Source: Rhodobacter sp.
Lineage (GTDB): Bacteria > Pseudomonadota > Alphaproteobacteria > Rhodobacterales > Rhodobacteraceae
Assembly (NCBI GenBank): GCA_030065095.1
Contig: JASJDP010000005.1
Span: 124,001-188,000, forward strand
Length of the DNA: 64,000 nt
Reading direction: 5' to 3'
Shown here: piece by piece, positions 35,907 through 44,999 of the stretch
How the letters are laid out: each line of letters begins with the position of its first letter
Numbering within the stretch: position 1 is the first letter of the stretch
Translations under genes and position numbers: made by a program
Notes under the pieces: generated by a model
What the model saw: the letters and a program-made list of their open reading frames with translations, nothing else
Told to the model about the DNA's origin: nothing
Databases searched by the model: none

Positions 35907-35935
35907 TTGCGCAAAAGTGAAATAATATTGCGCAA
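35907..35935. promoter_or_regulatory. Paired TTGCGCAA palindromes in the trxB/lrp promoter region
   Basis: TTGCGCAA occurs at 35907-35914 and 35928-35935, 21 bases apart (two helical turns), in an AT-rich stretch 45-73 bases before the Lrp gene. This is a likely Lrp-family autoregulatory operator and could also affect trxB. Confidence 0.5.
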
Positions 35936-35979
35936 GACGGATCGAAACGGTACAGATTGGCAAAAAGGTAGGACACTGA

Positions 35980-36480
35980 ATGCCCGGAAGCAAACTGGAT
36001 CCGATCGACCGTCATATCCTGGCGGAGCTGCAGGCAGACGGGCGGATGACCAATGTCGAGCTGGCCAAGCGTGTCGGCATCTCTGCTCCGCCCTGCCTGC
36101 GGCGGGTGCGTACGCTGGAGGAGGCGGGGTTCATCCGCGGCTATCATGCCGACGTCGACGCACGCATGCTGGATTTCGAGGTGCGTGTCTTTGCCATGGT
36201 GGGGCTGACCAGCCAGGCCGAGGCGGATCTGTCGGCGTTCGAAGAGCGCTGCCGAGGCTGGCCTTTGGTCCGCGAGTGTCACATGCTGAACGGAGAAGTG
36301 GATTTCATCCTGAAATGCGTGGCGCCCGATCTGTCGACCTTCCAGTCTTTCCTGACCGAGGAACTGACTGCGGCGGACAATGTGGCCAGCGTCAAGACCT
36401 CGCTGGTCATCCGCGACGCCAAGGACGAACCGGGCGTACCCTTCGACGTGCTCGAAGACCGGCTGAGCCGGTCTGCTTAG
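35980..36480 (+). CDS. Lrp/AsnC family transcriptional regulator
   Basis: This 166-residue regulator has the N-terminal HTH of Lrp proteins (LDPIDRHILAELQADGRMTN, VELAKRVGISAPPCLRRVRT) and a C-terminal RAM effector domain with GEVDFILKCVAPDLSTFQSF. Such proteins sense amino acids and form octamers on paired operators. It is divergent from trxB, an arrangement I recognise from related Rhodobacteraceae. Effector unknown. Confidence 0.92.
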   Translation: MPGSKLDPIDRHILAELQADGRMTNVELAKRVGISAPPCLRRVRTLEEAGFIRGYHADVDARMLDFEVRVFAMVGLTSQAEADLSAFEERCRGWPLVRECHMLNGEVDFILKCVAPDLSTFQSFLTEELTAADNVASVKTSLVIRDAKDEPGVPFDVLEDRLSRSA

Positions 36481-36603
36481 AATTCGACCGGTTTGCCGGG
36501 ATGTATGCGCTGTGTGGCCTGGGTCGCGTTGCGCATCCGTGCTGATTTCCACCGGGCCACCAGGCCTCGTTCCGGGCCTTTGCCGGACCCGGAGGCCAAC
36601 TTT

Positions 36604-37398
36604 CTAGGCTGCGCTGACGGTCTCGAATTCCTCGACGCTGAGCCGCGGGGTGCAGAGCGCGCCGAAATCGGCCATCGACCGGATATGCGGGAAGAAGGAC
36701 TGGAACGTGCGCAGGTTCTCGGCACCGATCTTGGTGATCAGATCGGTCCCGGGATGGAAGCTTTCGATCTCGATGCCGTTTGCGCGCACGACGTGATGGT
36801 CGCGGAACGCAAGGTGGTAGACGCTGACCGGAGAGACCGGAGCGACGCGGATCACGCTAAAGCCATCCTCGAAGGCGGTGATTGGGGTCAGCGCCTCGTC
36901 GCCATGCACCAGGTCCCGCAACCGTGGGGAACGGTGCAGAAGGCGGGCATGCGGTGCCAGCATCAGGTCGGGCATGGGACGCGAGGGGCCGAAACTGTCG
37001 ACCGGGATGCGGAACAGCCGCGCGGGCGTGTGGCCGGTGGCGGCGTTCGGAGACAGGGTGATGGTGCCGATCCACATCAGCGGCTGAAAGCCGGCGTCGC
37101 GGGTTTCGATCATCATGCCGGGCAGCAGGTCCTCGACTGCGATCGGGCCCTGGTCGGTGGCCAGGATCGTGCCCCGCGCCAGCGCGGCGAAGGCAGCGTC
37201 GAACATCGGATGGGCCGGCGCGCGCTTGATCACCTCGGCCAGGCTGTCGTCGGGAAGAAGCGACAGCGCCTCGTAGCGGCGGCTGGGATAGGCGGGCTGC
37301 TGGACGATCGGAGAACGCCGGGCGGTCCAGCGCGCGTTTTCCACCTGGGCGACCGGGCGGGCGGCAGCGGCTCCGCCGGGGCGGTGGGGGTAGGTCAT
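36604..37398 (-). CDS. Hint domain protein
   Basis: This 264-residue protein carries a Hint (hedgehog/intein) domain from about residue 70: FAALARGTILATDQGPIAVE, DLLPGMMIETRDAGFQPLMW, LFRIPVDSFGPSRPMPDLML and APHARLLH, then VYHLAFRDHHVVRANGIEIE. The usual nucleophilic Cys at the start of the domain is replaced by Ala or Arg (ALARGT rather than CFTPGT), so splicing or cleavage is doubtful. Such proteins are abundant in Roseobacters and of unknown role. A second, more typical one lies at 45.7 kb. Confidence 0.8.
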   Translation of the reverse strand: MTYPHRPGGAAAARPVAQVENARWTARRSPIVQQPAYPSRRYEALSLLPDDSLAEVIKRAPAHPMFDAAFAALARGTILATDQGPIAVEDLLPGMMIETRDAGFQPLMWIGTITLSPNAATGHTPARLFRIPVDSFGPSRPMPDLMLAPHARLLHRSPRLRDLVHGDEALTPITAFEDGFSVIRVAPVSPVSVYHLAFRDHHVVRANGIEIESFHPGTDLITKIGAENLRTFQSFFPHIRSMADFGALCTPRLSVEEFETVSAA

Positions 37399-37616
37399 GC
37401 GATCCTTCCTCTCGTCTGATCACATCTGCATCGGCCCCCACCGTTGAGCAGATATGAAACTGTGGTCCGCCCTGCCCGCGATTGTCAAAGTTTCGGTCCG
37501 TCGCGGCAGCTGGACGGTTTCAATTCGGCGTTGCCGCGGCCATTGTTTCGGGCGCCGCGGCCGGACCGTTCAACAATCCCGGGGCAGATCCCGAATCGTT
37601 GACACGGCCGATCCCG

Positions 37617-37763
37617 TCAGGCGCGCGCGGTGCGCCGGTTTTCCGCGGCCGCGCGCTTGGCGATCCAGACGGCGCGCCGCTCGCCCCGGATCCAGGGCAT
37701 CTGAATCTTGATCCTGGCGGCCTCCTTGGTCACAGACGTCACCCAGCGGCGGTCCTTTCGCAT
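37617..37763 (-). CDS. Small basic conserved protein (48 aa)
   Basis: This 48-residue, strongly basic protein begins MRKDRRWVTSVTKEAARIKI and continues with MPWIRGERRAVWIAKR. GAGGAG lies nine bases before the ATG, an excellent ribosome binding site. I recall similar small proteins in other Rhodobacteraceae, though that is from memory. Its charge would allow binding to nucleic acids or the ribosome, but no function is assigned. Confidence 0.6.
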   Translation of the reverse strand: MRKDRRWVTSVTKEAARIKIQMPWIRGERRAVWIAKRAAAENRRTARA

Positions 37764-38217
37764 CTCGTCAACTCCTCGATCCCGGTCGGCCCGGTCAAAC
37801 CATTGTCCATCGCCGCGATCCTGCGGTCCGGGCCAAACTGACGTCGCAATGGGTGCGGGGTGGGAAAAGATCGCGGAATTTCGGTGGCATTGTGCGGCGA
37901 ATTGCGGTGAACGCGCCGCATTTCGCCGTGGCTTCGGCCGAATGGGTCTTGATGGAACAGGGATCTGCCAGTTCTGGCCTGGAGCAGTCGTTGCCACCCA
38001 GTCCCCGGCGCGAAATCAAGGGGTGCGGCTCATCACTTCACTGGCAACGACCGCCTCAGGCCAATGCCCACCTCCGTCTCGCCAGGCTTTGTCCTGCCTT
38101 TAGACCAACCCAGGGCCCCTGCGAACGCCCAGCCGAGCCCTCGATCGCCTCGACTGTGCCGCATGCAATCCACCGGAACGTCTATCGCGCGCCGGACCCT
38201 CCGGCTATCATCCCGGC
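37764..38217. other. Intergenic region containing a dispersed repeat
   Basis: These 454 bases hold no supported gene. A palindromic-repeat remnant lies at 38003-38064. The rest is ordinary GC-rich sequence without clear structure. Confidence 0.4.
38003..38064. repeat. Dispersed palindromic repeat, copy 3 (internally deleted)
   Basis: CCCCGGCGCGAAATCAAGGG, then CATCACTTCACTGGCAACGA and CCGCCTCAGGCCAA match both ends of the element at 40274-40386, but the central palindromic arms are missing. The shared flank outside the palindrome shows that the repeat is longer than a simple hairpin. Confidence 0.65.
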
Positions 38218-39012
38218 ATGGAAAACGAAGGGCTTATCCGGCTGGCATTCTTTATCGGGCTTTTCGCGGTCTTTGCTGCGCTGGAAGCTCTTCTTCCGAG
38301 GCGTGCTCGGGTGCAGCCAAGGCAGGGGCGTTGGCTGACCAACTGGTCGCTGGTGGTGATCGACACCGCGATGCTGCGGCTCTTTGCGGTGGTGGCGCCG
38401 CTGTTGGCGATCGGTGCGGCGATGGATGCCGGACGGCTGGGTTGGGGGCTGTTCAACCAACTGGCCCTTGCCGGATGGCTGGAACTGGTGCTGGCGGTCG
38501 CGATTCTGGATCTGGCGATCTGGGCTCAGCATGTGGCGATGCACAAGGTGCCGGCCCTGTGGCGGTTGCACCGGGTGCACCACGCCGACCGCGATATGGA
38601 TGTCACCACCGCAATCCGGTTCCATCCCATCGAAATCGCCGTGTCGATGGGACTCAAGATCGCGGTGGTCTATGTGCTGGGGCCGTCCGCGCTGGCGGTG
38701 CTGATCTTCGAGATTCTGCTGAACGGCACGGCGATGTTTTCGCATTCCAACCTTTGGTTGCCCAAGCAGCTTGAGCGGGCCCTGCGCTGGGTGCTGGTGA
38801 CGCCGGACATGCACCGTGTCCACCATTCGGTGAGCCGAGCCGAGCATGACAGCAATTACGGCTTCGCGCTGTCGGTCTGGGACCGGCTTTTCAGAACCTA
38901 CACCGCCGAACCCGCAGGGGGACATCGGGACATGACGGTCGGTCTGCGCTGGCAGGATGACCGTCCCGCACGGCTGGGATGGGCGCTGCGGCTGCCCTTT
39001 GCGCCGTTGTGA
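38218..39012 (+). CDS. Sterol desaturase / fatty acid hydroxylase family protein
   Basis: This 264-residue membrane protein has about four transmembrane helices and the di-iron histidine boxes of the fatty acid hydroxylase superfamily: HVAMH (about residues 104-108), HRVHH (118-122) and MHRVHHSVSRAEHDSNYG (about 199-216). Such enzymes hydroxylate or desaturate lipids at the membrane face. Substrate unknown. Its stop overlaps the GTG start of the following ferredoxin-type gene, and SixA follows in the same manner, so the three form an operon. Confidence 0.9.
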   Translation: MENEGLIRLAFFIGLFAVFAALEALLPRRARVQPRQGRWLTNWSLVVIDTAMLRLFAVVAPLLAIGAAMDAGRLGWGLFNQLALAGWLELVLAVAILDLAIWAQHVAMHKVPALWRLHRVHHADRDMDVTTAIRFHPIEIAVSMGLKIAVVYVLGPSALAVLIFEILLNGTAMFSHSNLWLPKQLERALRWVLVTPDMHRVHHSVSRAEHDSNYGFALSVWDRLFRTYTAEPAGGHRDMTVGLRWQDDRPARLGWALRLPFAPL

Positions 39013-39659
39013 GCTACGATGCCGTGGCCGAGGCCGCAGGTGCGGCGCATCTGGAGATATTCGGTGCGTTCCACCCCGTACCGGCCGACGGCGCCCCCGA
39101 CGGAACCGGGACGCTTGTCCTGCTTGGCCCGCGCGAGCCGGGATTCTGGGCGCATGTGTCGTCGTCCCCGGAAATTATCGACGGTGCGCCTGATCCGCTC
39201 GACCGCTGGTCGGCACGGGTGATCGGCGGCTTGGCGCGGGAGCTTGGGGCGCAGGCCCTCTACCCGTTCGGCGGCCCGCCCTACCAGCCGTTCATCGCGT
39301 GGGCCCTGCGGTCGGGCCGGGCCTGGCAATCGCCGGCCGGGCTAATGGTGCATGACCGCGCCGGGCTGATGGTATCCTATCGCGGTGCGCTGGCGCTGCC
39401 GCAGCGGATGTCCTTGCCCGTCCTGGCGGAAAATCCCTGCGAGACATGCGCCGACAAACCCTGCCTGACCGCCTGCCCCGTCTCGGCGCTGAGTGCGGGG
39501 GCCTACGACCTCGCCGCGTGCCACGGCCATCTCGATACACCTGCAGGACGCGACTGCCTGGACCGGGGATGCGCCGCGCGGCGGGTTTGTCCCGTGTCGC
39601 GGACCTATGGCAGGATGGAGGCGCAATCCGCATTCCACATGAGGGCTTTCCACCCATGA
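39009..39659 (+). CDS. Ferredoxin-like 4Fe-4S protein
   Basis: This 216-residue protein has cysteines spaced as in iron-sulfur ferredoxins in its second half: NPCETCADKPCLTACPVSAL (about residues 139-158), then CHGHLD, CLDRGCAARRVCPVS. The N-terminal part (GTLVLLGPREPGFWAHVSSS) resembles the corresponding region of QueG-like and related proteins but is shorter. Electron transfer for the adjacent di-iron hydroxylase is an attractive idea. The GTG start at 39009 overlaps the previous stop codon. Confidence 0.75.
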   Translation: MSYDAVAEAAGAAHLEIFGAFHPVPADGAPDGTGTLVLLGPREPGFWAHVSSSPEIIDGAPDPLDRWSARVIGGLARELGAQALYPFGGPPYQPFIAWALRSGRAWQSPAGLMVHDRAGLMVSYRGALALPQRMSLPVLAENPCETCADKPCLTACPVSALSAGAYDLAACHGHLDTPAGRDCLDRGCAARRVCPVSRTYGRMEAQSAFHMRAFHP

Positions 39660-40159
39660 CACTGCGCCTGATCCTGACCCGCCACGCGAAGTCGAGCTGG
39701 GACAGTCCGGTCCTTGGGGACCATGACCGGCCGCTGAACGCGCGCGGGCGCGAGTCGGCGGGCAAGACCGGCGCCTGGCTGGCGGAAAACGGCTATTGTC
39801 CCGCCGCGGTGCTTTCGTCGACGTCAGAGCGGACCCGCGAAACCTGGGCGTTGATGGCGCCCCATATCGGCGGCGCGCCGGAGGTGAGGTGGGACAAGGC
39901 GCTCTATCATGCCGGATCTCAGACACTGCTGGACGTTCTGCGCAACGCGCCGCCTGTGCCCTGCGTACTGATGCTGGCCCACAATCCCGGCATCGGCGAT
40001 TTCGCCGATCGCATCCTTGGCCGCTCGCCGGAGCACGCTCGGTTTCACGACTATCCGACGGCGGCAACGACCGTCATCGACTTCGAAGTTTCGGCGTGGA
40101 CGGAGGTGGATTGGCGCATGGGCACACCGACAGCGTTCGTTATTCCACGGGAGATCTAA
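39656..40159 (+). CDS. SixA-type phosphohistidine phosphatase
   Basis: This 167-residue protein of the histidine phosphatase superfamily has the catalytic RHG-like motif LTRHAKSSWDSP near residue 9, the second box RPLNARGRESAGKTGAWL, SSTSERTRETW, and the second catalytic His in MLAHNPGIGDFADRIL. SixA removes phosphate from phosphohistidine in phosphorelays. The ATG overlaps the ferredoxin gene's stop codon. Confidence 0.88.
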   Translation: MTLRLILTRHAKSSWDSPVLGDHDRPLNARGRESAGKTGAWLAENGYCPAAVLSSTSERTRETWALMAPHIGGAPEVRWDKALYHAGSQTLLDVLRNAPPVPCVLMLAHNPGIGDFADRILGRSPEHARFHDYPTAATTVIDFEVSAWTEVDWRMGTPTAFVIPREI

Positions 40160-40273
40160 GGCCTAGGATCCGCGTTAAGGCGCTTATGCCCCCCGGTCTC
40201 GTCTTTGAGCGCGATGCGTCGTGAACGAAGTGCAAGATCGGTTTTCGGCCCGGGGGGGACATTCGCTCCCAAT

Positions 40274-40386
40274 CCCCGGCGCGGAATCAAGGGGCGGAGC
40301 CCCGCCGCGCCATCGCCGACCCGCGCCGAAGGGGAGGCGATGGCGCGGCTCATCACTTCACCGGCAATAGCCGCCTAAGGCCAAAG
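40274..40386. repeat. Dispersed palindromic repeat, copy 4 (fullest copy)
   Basis: It contains GGCGCGGAATCAAGGGGCGG then AGCCCC, followed by the 14-base inverted repeat GCCGCGCCATCGCC / GGCGATGGCGCGGC around a 22-base loop, and ends with CATCACTTCACCGGCAATAG and CCGCCTAAGGCCAA. It occupies the 376-base gap between the SixA and iorA genes; no gene is seen there. Confidence 0.75.
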
Positions 40387-40535
40387 TCTGCCGCACCCGT
40401 AGTCCGTCGAAGATCATACCACCTGTTGGCAGCCCATTGCCGCAACGTCACAAACCATGGGCCGGCGTTCCGTTTTGTCCGGCCTCTGTGTAGCCTGTGG
40501 TCATCTCACCGAATCAACCTGTGCAGGAGCCCGCG

Positions 40536-40994
40536 ATGCAACTGACCGTAAACGGCACGACCCACGAGGTGGATGTCGAGGACGACATGCCGCTTCTCTG
40601 GGTGCTGCGTGACGAGCTGGGTATAACCGGCGTCAAATACGGCTGCGGTATCGCCCAATGCGGCGCCTGCACGGTCATCGTCGACGGCTATGCCGAACGG
40701 TCCTGCCAGATCGCCGCGGCGGATGTCGACGGCCCCGTCACCACCATCGAAGGGCTTGGGACGCCCCAGACGCTGCACGCCGTGCAAGAGGCCTGGATCG
40801 AACATCAGGTCGCCCAGTGCGGGTATTGCCAGTCCGGCCAGATCATGAACGCCGCGGCCTTCCTGGCCGAGACGCCGGATCCGGCGGATGACGAGATCGA
40901 CGACGCCATGTCGGGCAATCTCTGCCGCTGCGGCACCTATCCCCGCATCCGTGCTGCGGTGAAATCCGCCGCCACCAAGCTGAAGAGGGCCTGA
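40536..40994 (+). CDS. iorA: Isoquinoline 1-oxidoreductase alpha-type (2Fe-2S) subunit
   Basis: This 152-residue protein carries two [2Fe-2S] clusters: a plant-ferredoxin-like site [18 protein letters not shown] with a further Cys in RSCQIA (residues about 38-68), and the helical-domain site CGYCQSGQ with CRCGTY (about 98-132). It passes electrons from the molybdenum site of the large subunit encoded next. In the family these enzymes oxidise N-heterocycles or aldehydes and pass electrons to a cytochrome. Start ATG 40536 has AGGAG upstream. It is three bases from the large-subunit gene. Confidence 0.92.
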   Translation: MQLTVNGTTHEVDVEDDMPLLWVLRDELGITGVKYGCGIAQCGACTVIVDGYAERSCQIAAADVDGPVTTIEGLGTPQTLHAVQEAWIEHQVAQCGYCQSGQIMNAAAFLAETPDPADDEIDDAMSGNLCRCGTYPRIRAAVKSAATKLKRA

Positions 40995-40997
40995 GCC

Positions 40998-43241
40998 ATG
41001 TCGCGTCTCGGCAAGATCGCCCGCCGCACGTTCCTGATCGGGTCCGCCGCCGTCGCCGGCGGCGTCGTGTTCGGCGTCTACGCCGCCCGCACGCCCCATC
41101 CCAACCCGCTGGCCGAAACGCTGGCCGACGGTGAAGCCAGCTTTAACCCCTGGATCAAGATCGACGGCGAAAAGATCACACTGATCACACCGCATTCTGA
41201 TGTCGGACAGGGCGTGCGCCACATGCAGGCGATGCTGATCGCCGAAGAGATGGACCTCGACCCCGGCCAGTTCACCACCGATTTCGGTGCCCCCGATCCG
41301 GCCTATTGGAACCGCGCCTTTTCCGAAGAGGGCGCGCCGTTCATGTCGCGCGACGAAAGCCGCGGGGCCGAAACCGCGCGTACGGTCGTGGGCTACGCCG
41401 TCAAGATGTTCGGGATCCAGGCCACCGGCGGGTCTACCGCCGTCGCCGACAGCTTCGACAAACTGCGCGAGGCCGGGGCCGTGGCGCGTGAAACGCTGAA
41501 ACTCGCCGCCTCGCAGCGGACCGGCGTGCCCGTGGCCGAGCTGACGACGGCCAGCGCCGCCGTTCGGCTGCCGGACGGCTCCGAGATCGCTTATACCGAG
41601 CTGGCCGCCGACGCTGCCACGCTCGACCCCGTCACTGACGTGACCCTGCGCGAACCCGCCGACTGGCGTCTGATCGGCAAGCCGCAGCAGCGGCTTGACA
41701 TTGTCGGGAAATCCACCGGCACCGCCACCTATGGCATCGACCTGAAGATGGACGGCATGGTCCATGCATCGGTCCGTTTCAACCCGCGCCAGGGCGGTCC
41801 GCTGAACGGTTACGACGCCAGCGCGGCGGAAGCGATGCGCGGCGTCCAGCGAATCCTGCCGGTGACGAACGGCGTTGCGGTGATCGCCGACAATACCTGG
41901 CGCACCTTCCAGGCGCTCGACGCCATCGACTACGACTGGGGCCCGGCGCCCTATCCCCCCGAACAGGATGCCCATTGGGAGGTGCTGGCAAACTCATTCA
42001 CCGACAATCGGCTCGACAGCGAGTGGCGCCACGAGGGCGACGTGCCCGCCGCCTTGGCAGGCGCCGAAACCATCGCGGCCGAATACCGCGCCCCTTATGT
42101 CGCCCATGCCCCGCTGGAGCCCCTGAACGCGCTGATCCTCGTTACCGAGAACCGCGTCGACATCTGGGCCGGCCACCAGATCCCGCGCACCGTCGAAGAT
42201 ATGGTTGCCGGCATCACCGGGCATGACGTGAAAAACGTGCATTTCCACAACCAGTATGCGGGCGGCAGCTTTGGCCACCGGCTGGAATTCGAAAATATCC
42301 GCTACGCCGCCGAGATCGGCGCGCAGATGGTTGGCACGCCAGTCAAGCTGACGTTCCGCCGGGAGGAGGATTTCGCCCACGACTTCCCCCGCCAGATCGC
42401 CATGGCCCGCGGGGCAGGGGTGGTCACGGGCGGCAAGATCGGAACCTGCGATCTGTCGATCTGCTCGCCGTCGCCCATTGCCTCACAAATGCCGCGCGCG
42501 AACTTCCCCGCGCCGCCGGGGCCGGACATGCAGATCGTGGCGGGCGCCTGGAACATGCCCTACAAGATCGACAATCTGCGCGTGCGCGCCTATCGCGCCC
42601 CGGAACTGGCCCCGGTCAGCTCTTGGCGTTCGGTCGGCGCCAGCCATGCCGGGTTCTTCGCCGAAAGCTTCGTCGACGAACTGATCCATGCGGCAGGTCA
42701 GGATCCGCTCGAGGCGCGGCTGGCGATGTGCGACTACGACATCGCCCGCAACGTGCTGGAAGCCGTGGCCGAAATGTCGAACTGGGGCACGGATCCGGGT
42801 GAAAACCGCGGCCGCGGCGTCGCCTTTGTCAGTTCATTCGGAACACCTACGGCCGAGGTTGTCGAAGTCACCGCCGGAGAGGACGGTATCCGGATCGACA
42901 AGGTCTTCGTCGCCGCCGATGTGGGCACCGTCGTTGATCCGGTGAATTTTGAAAATCATGTCCAGGGCGCGGTCGTCTGGGGCCTTGGCCACGCAATGAA
43001 CTGCGAGATCACCTATTCCGACGGCATGGCCGAACAGTCGAACTATGACTTGCACCCCGCGATGCGGCTTTATCAGTGCCCCGAGATCGCCGTACGGGCG
43101 CTGGAAAACCAGTCAAAGATTCGCGGCATCGGCGAACCCCCCGTACCGCCGGCCGCATCGGCGCTGGCCAACGCGATCTTTGCCGCCACAGGCCAAAGGC
43201 TGCGCGAGATGCCGTTCAACAAATTCGTGGATTTCGTCTGA
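40998..43241 (+). CDS. iorB: Isoquinoline 1-oxidoreductase beta-type molybdopterin subunit
   Basis: This 747-residue molybdenum hydroxylase large subunit has a twin-arginine signal ARRTFLIGSAAVAGGVVFG, so the enzyme is exported folded to the periplasm. Cofactor-contacting segments include SDVGQGVRHMQAMLIAEEMD, GGSFGHRLEFENIRYAAEIG, APELAPVSSWRSVGASHAGF and, near the end, the region GEPPVPPAASALANAIFAAT that holds the catalytic Glu. It forms the enzyme with iorA. The natural substrate is unknown; the IorB name reflects family only. Confidence 0.92.
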   Translation: MSRLGKIARRTFLIGSAAVAGGVVFGVYAARTPHPNPLAETLADGEASFNPWIKIDGEKITLITPHSDVGQGVRHMQAMLIAEEMDLDPGQFTTDFGAPDPAYWNRAFSEEGAPFMSRDESRGAETARTVVGYAVKMFGIQATGGSTAVADSFDKLREAGAVARETLKLAASQRTGVPVAELTTASAAVRLPDGSEIAYTELAADAATLDPVTDVTLREPADWRLIGKPQQRLDIVGKSTGTATYGIDLKMDGMVHASVRFNPRQGGPLNGYDASAAEAMRGVQRILPVTNGVAVIADNTWRTFQALDAIDYDWGPAPYPPEQDAHWEVLANSFTDNRLDSEWRHEGDVPAALAGAETIAAEYRAPYVAHAPLEPLNALILVTENRVDIWAGHQIPRTVEDMVAGITGHDVKNVHFHNQYAGGSFGHRLEFENIRYAAEIGAQMVGTPVKLTFRREEDFAHDFPRQIAMARGAGVVTGGKIGTCDLSICSPSPIASQMPRANFPAPPGPDMQIVAGAWNMPYKIDNLRVRAYRAPELAPVSSWRSVGASHAGFFAESFVDELIHAAGQDPLEARLAMCDYDIARNVLEAVAEMSNWGTDPGENRGRGVAFVSSFGTPTAEVVEVTAGEDGIRIDKVFVAADVGTVVDPVNFENHVQGAVVWGLGHAMNCEITYSDGMAEQSNYDLHPAMRLYQCPEIAVRALENQSKIRGIGEPPVPPAASALANAIFAATGQRLREMPFNKFVDFV

Positions 43242-43281
43242 CGCGCAGCTGCGTCTGTCAGTGCCGCAGTCTTGCGCCGGA

Positions 43282-43476
43282 TCAGCGATTCCAGAACTTC
43301 AGGCGCTTCTTGAAGTTGGCGAAGTACCGGAACTGCGGAATATCCGGCGCGATATACGGGCGGCCGCCGGGCCCGGTGTCGCCCGTCGCAGGGATCCTTC
43401 CCGACCGCGGTATGGACCGGCTGACCCTGTCCAGGTAACGGGTAGACATATCGTCGAAAATCGGTTGCGTGCTCAT
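43282..43476 (-). CDS. Small hypothetical protein (64 aa)
   Basis: This 64-residue protein begins MSTQPIFDDMSTRYLDRVSR and ends with QFRYFANFKKRLKFWNR, a basic, aromatic tail. It lies alone between iorB and the acpS cluster, convergent with iorB. The codon pattern is protein-like and its start codon is close to an AT-rich promoter-like stretch. I do not recognise a family. The ribosome binding site is weak, so confidence is moderate. Confidence 0.5.
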   Translation of the reverse strand: MSTQPIFDDMSTRYLDRVSRSIPRSGRIPATGDTGPGGRPYIAPDIPQFRYFANFKKRLKFWNR

Positions 43477-43670
43477 GGCGGTTTGCTGCCCCACATTCCT
43501 AGTTAACCATGCGTTAATGAAGGATAAGGGCGGCGTTGTGCTGGCGGCGGGGCGATTGTGCGGATTGAATGGGCCAAAAAGAAGGCGGGCACCCGGGCGG
43601 CCTGGGTTTGCCAATGGTGCATTCCCATGCGACATCTGATCCGCACCCCGCCCCCAGACAGGAGCCCGAC

Positions 43671-43754
43671 ATGCTAAGAGTTCTTCTTGCGGTCCTTGCG
43701 GTGACCATCAACCAGGCCGGGGGCACGATCACTCCGGCCGTCGACATCCCCTGA
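43671..43754 (+). CDS. 27-residue hydrophobic leader-like ORF upstream of acpS
   Basis: This short frame starts with ATG behind CAGGAG and encodes MLRVLLAVLAVTINQAGGTI then TPAVDIP. It ends with TGA immediately before the acpS ATG (TGAATG). The hydrophobic N-terminus looks like a truncated signal sequence or a small membrane peptide. It may couple translation to acpS. No family recognised. Confidence 0.5.
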   Translation: MLRVLLAVLAVTINQAGGTITPAVDIP

Positions 43755-44156
43755 ATGATCCTCGGCATCGGCACCGACCTGGCGAATATCGACCGGATCG
43801 CGCGGACGCTGGACCGGTTCGGCGACCGTTTTCGCAATCGCGTCTTCACCGAAACCGAGCAGCGAAAGGCCGAACGGCGGCGCGACACGCCCGGCACCTA
43901 CGCCAAGCGCTGGGCCGCGAAAGAGGCCTGCTCGAAGGCGCTCGGCACCGGTCTGCGCATGGGGATCGCGTGGAAGGACATGGCGGTCACCAACCTGCGC
44001 ACGGGCCAGCCGCAGATGCATGTCACCGGATGGGCCGCCGAGCGGCTGAAGGAGATGACGCCAGAGGGGTACGAGGCGGTAATTCACGTCACCCTCACCG
44101 ACGACCACCCCTGGGCACAAGCGTTCGTCATCATCGAAGCACGCCCCGTCGCTTGA
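43755..44156 (+). CDS. acpS: Holo-[acyl-carrier-protein] synthase
   Basis: This 133-residue enzyme attaches phosphopantetheine to acyl carrier protein. It has [20 protein letters not shown] with the metal-binding Asp (D8), [12 protein letters not shown] and the [16 protein letters not shown] motif with the second metal-binding Glu (about residue 58). It leads acpS-lepB-rnc. The carrier domain of the 8.1 kb protein would more likely need a Sfp-type transferase, which is not seen here. Confidence 0.95.
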   Translation: MILGIGTDLANIDRIARTLDRFGDRFRNRVFTETEQRKAERRRDTPGTYAKRWAAKEACSKALGTGLRMGIAWKDMAVTNLRTGQPQMHVTGWAAERLKEMTPEGYEAVIHVTLTDDHPWAQAFVIIEARPVA

Positions 44157-44159
44157 CTT

Positions 44160-44179
44160 CATGGGGCCGTCCCCCCATG
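44160..44179 (+). other. Hairpin between acpS and lepB
   Basis: CATGGGG (44160-44166) and CCCCATG (44173-44179) form a perfect seven-pair stem with a six-base loop in the 51-base gap. It may be an attenuating or stabilising element; no T-tract follows. Confidence 0.45.
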
Positions 44180-44207
44180 ACACCGCGACATCAGCGCGAG
44201 GCAGGAC

Positions 44208-44999
44208 ATGAGCATGGCGGGCAAGGCGGAAAAGAAGGACGGCATTCTCGAGACGGTCAAGACGATCGTCTACGCGCTGCTGATCGCCGGCGTCTTCCGG
44301 ACCCTGTTCTTTCAGCCGTTCTGGATACCCTCGGGATCGATGAAAGATACCCTGCTGATCGGGGATTTCCTCTTTGTAAACAAGATGGCCTACGGCTATT
44401 CGCGCTATTCCTGCCCGTTCGCAATGTGTCCGTTTTCGGGGCGGATTCTTCCGGGCGAACCGCAGCGGGGCGACGTCGTCGTGTTCCGTCATCCGGTCAC
44501 CGGCAGCGACTTTATCAAGCGTGTGGTCGGATTGCCCGGCGACAAGGTGCAGGTGCAGAACGGCGTGCTGTTCATCAACGGGCAGGAGGCCCGGCAGGAT
44601 CCGGCCGACCCCTTCGAGGAAACCTTTGAAAAGCAGGGCCCGGTCGGCAGCTTTCCGCAGTGTTCCAACGGCGGCGTGGGTCTGGGCGGCACCTGCGTCA
44701 AAGAGCGCTTTACCGAAACGCTGCCCGGCGGGCCCAGCCACTCGATCCTGAATATCCGCCCCACGCGGCTCGACGACACGCCCGTCTATACCGTGCCCGC
44801 AGACCAGTTCTTCTTCATGGGCGACAACCGCGACAACTCGACCGACAGCCGCGTGCCGCAGTCGGCGCTGGGCGTCGGGTTCGTGCCGTTCGAAAACCTG
44901 ATCGGCCGCGCCGACCGCATCATGTTCTCGTCCGCGGGCCGGTCGATGCTGTTTTTCTGGACCTGGCGCGGCGACCGGTTCTTCAAGGCGATCGATTGA
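44208..44999 (+). CDS. lepB: Signal peptidase I
   Basis: This 263-residue membrane protease removes signal peptides. After a transmembrane helix ([20 protein letters not shown]) come the catalytic Ser in [15 protein letters not shown] (about residue 45), the region [13 protein letters not shown], the catalytic Lys in [19 protein letters not shown] (about 105) and the [11 protein letters not shown] box. Its stop codon overlaps the TTG start of rnc. Confidence 0.96.
   Translation: MSMAGKAEKKDGILETVKTIVYALLIAGVFRTLFFQPFWIPSGSMKDTLLIGDFLFVNKMAYGYSRYSCPFAMCPFSGRILPGEPQRGDVVVFRHPVTGSDFIKRVVGLPGDKVQVQNGVLFINGQEARQDPADPFEETFEKQGPVGSFPQCSNGGVGLGGTCVKERFTETLPGGPSHSILNIRPTRLDDTPVYTVPADQFFFMGDNRDNSTDSRVPQSALGVGFVPFENLIGRADRIMFSSAGRSMLFFWTWRGDRFFKAID

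Noticed and set aside
40506-41975. Long minus-strand frame opposite iorA/iorB
   Set aside because: It is antisense to two clear molybdenum hydroxylase genes, has no domain features and reflects high GC content.
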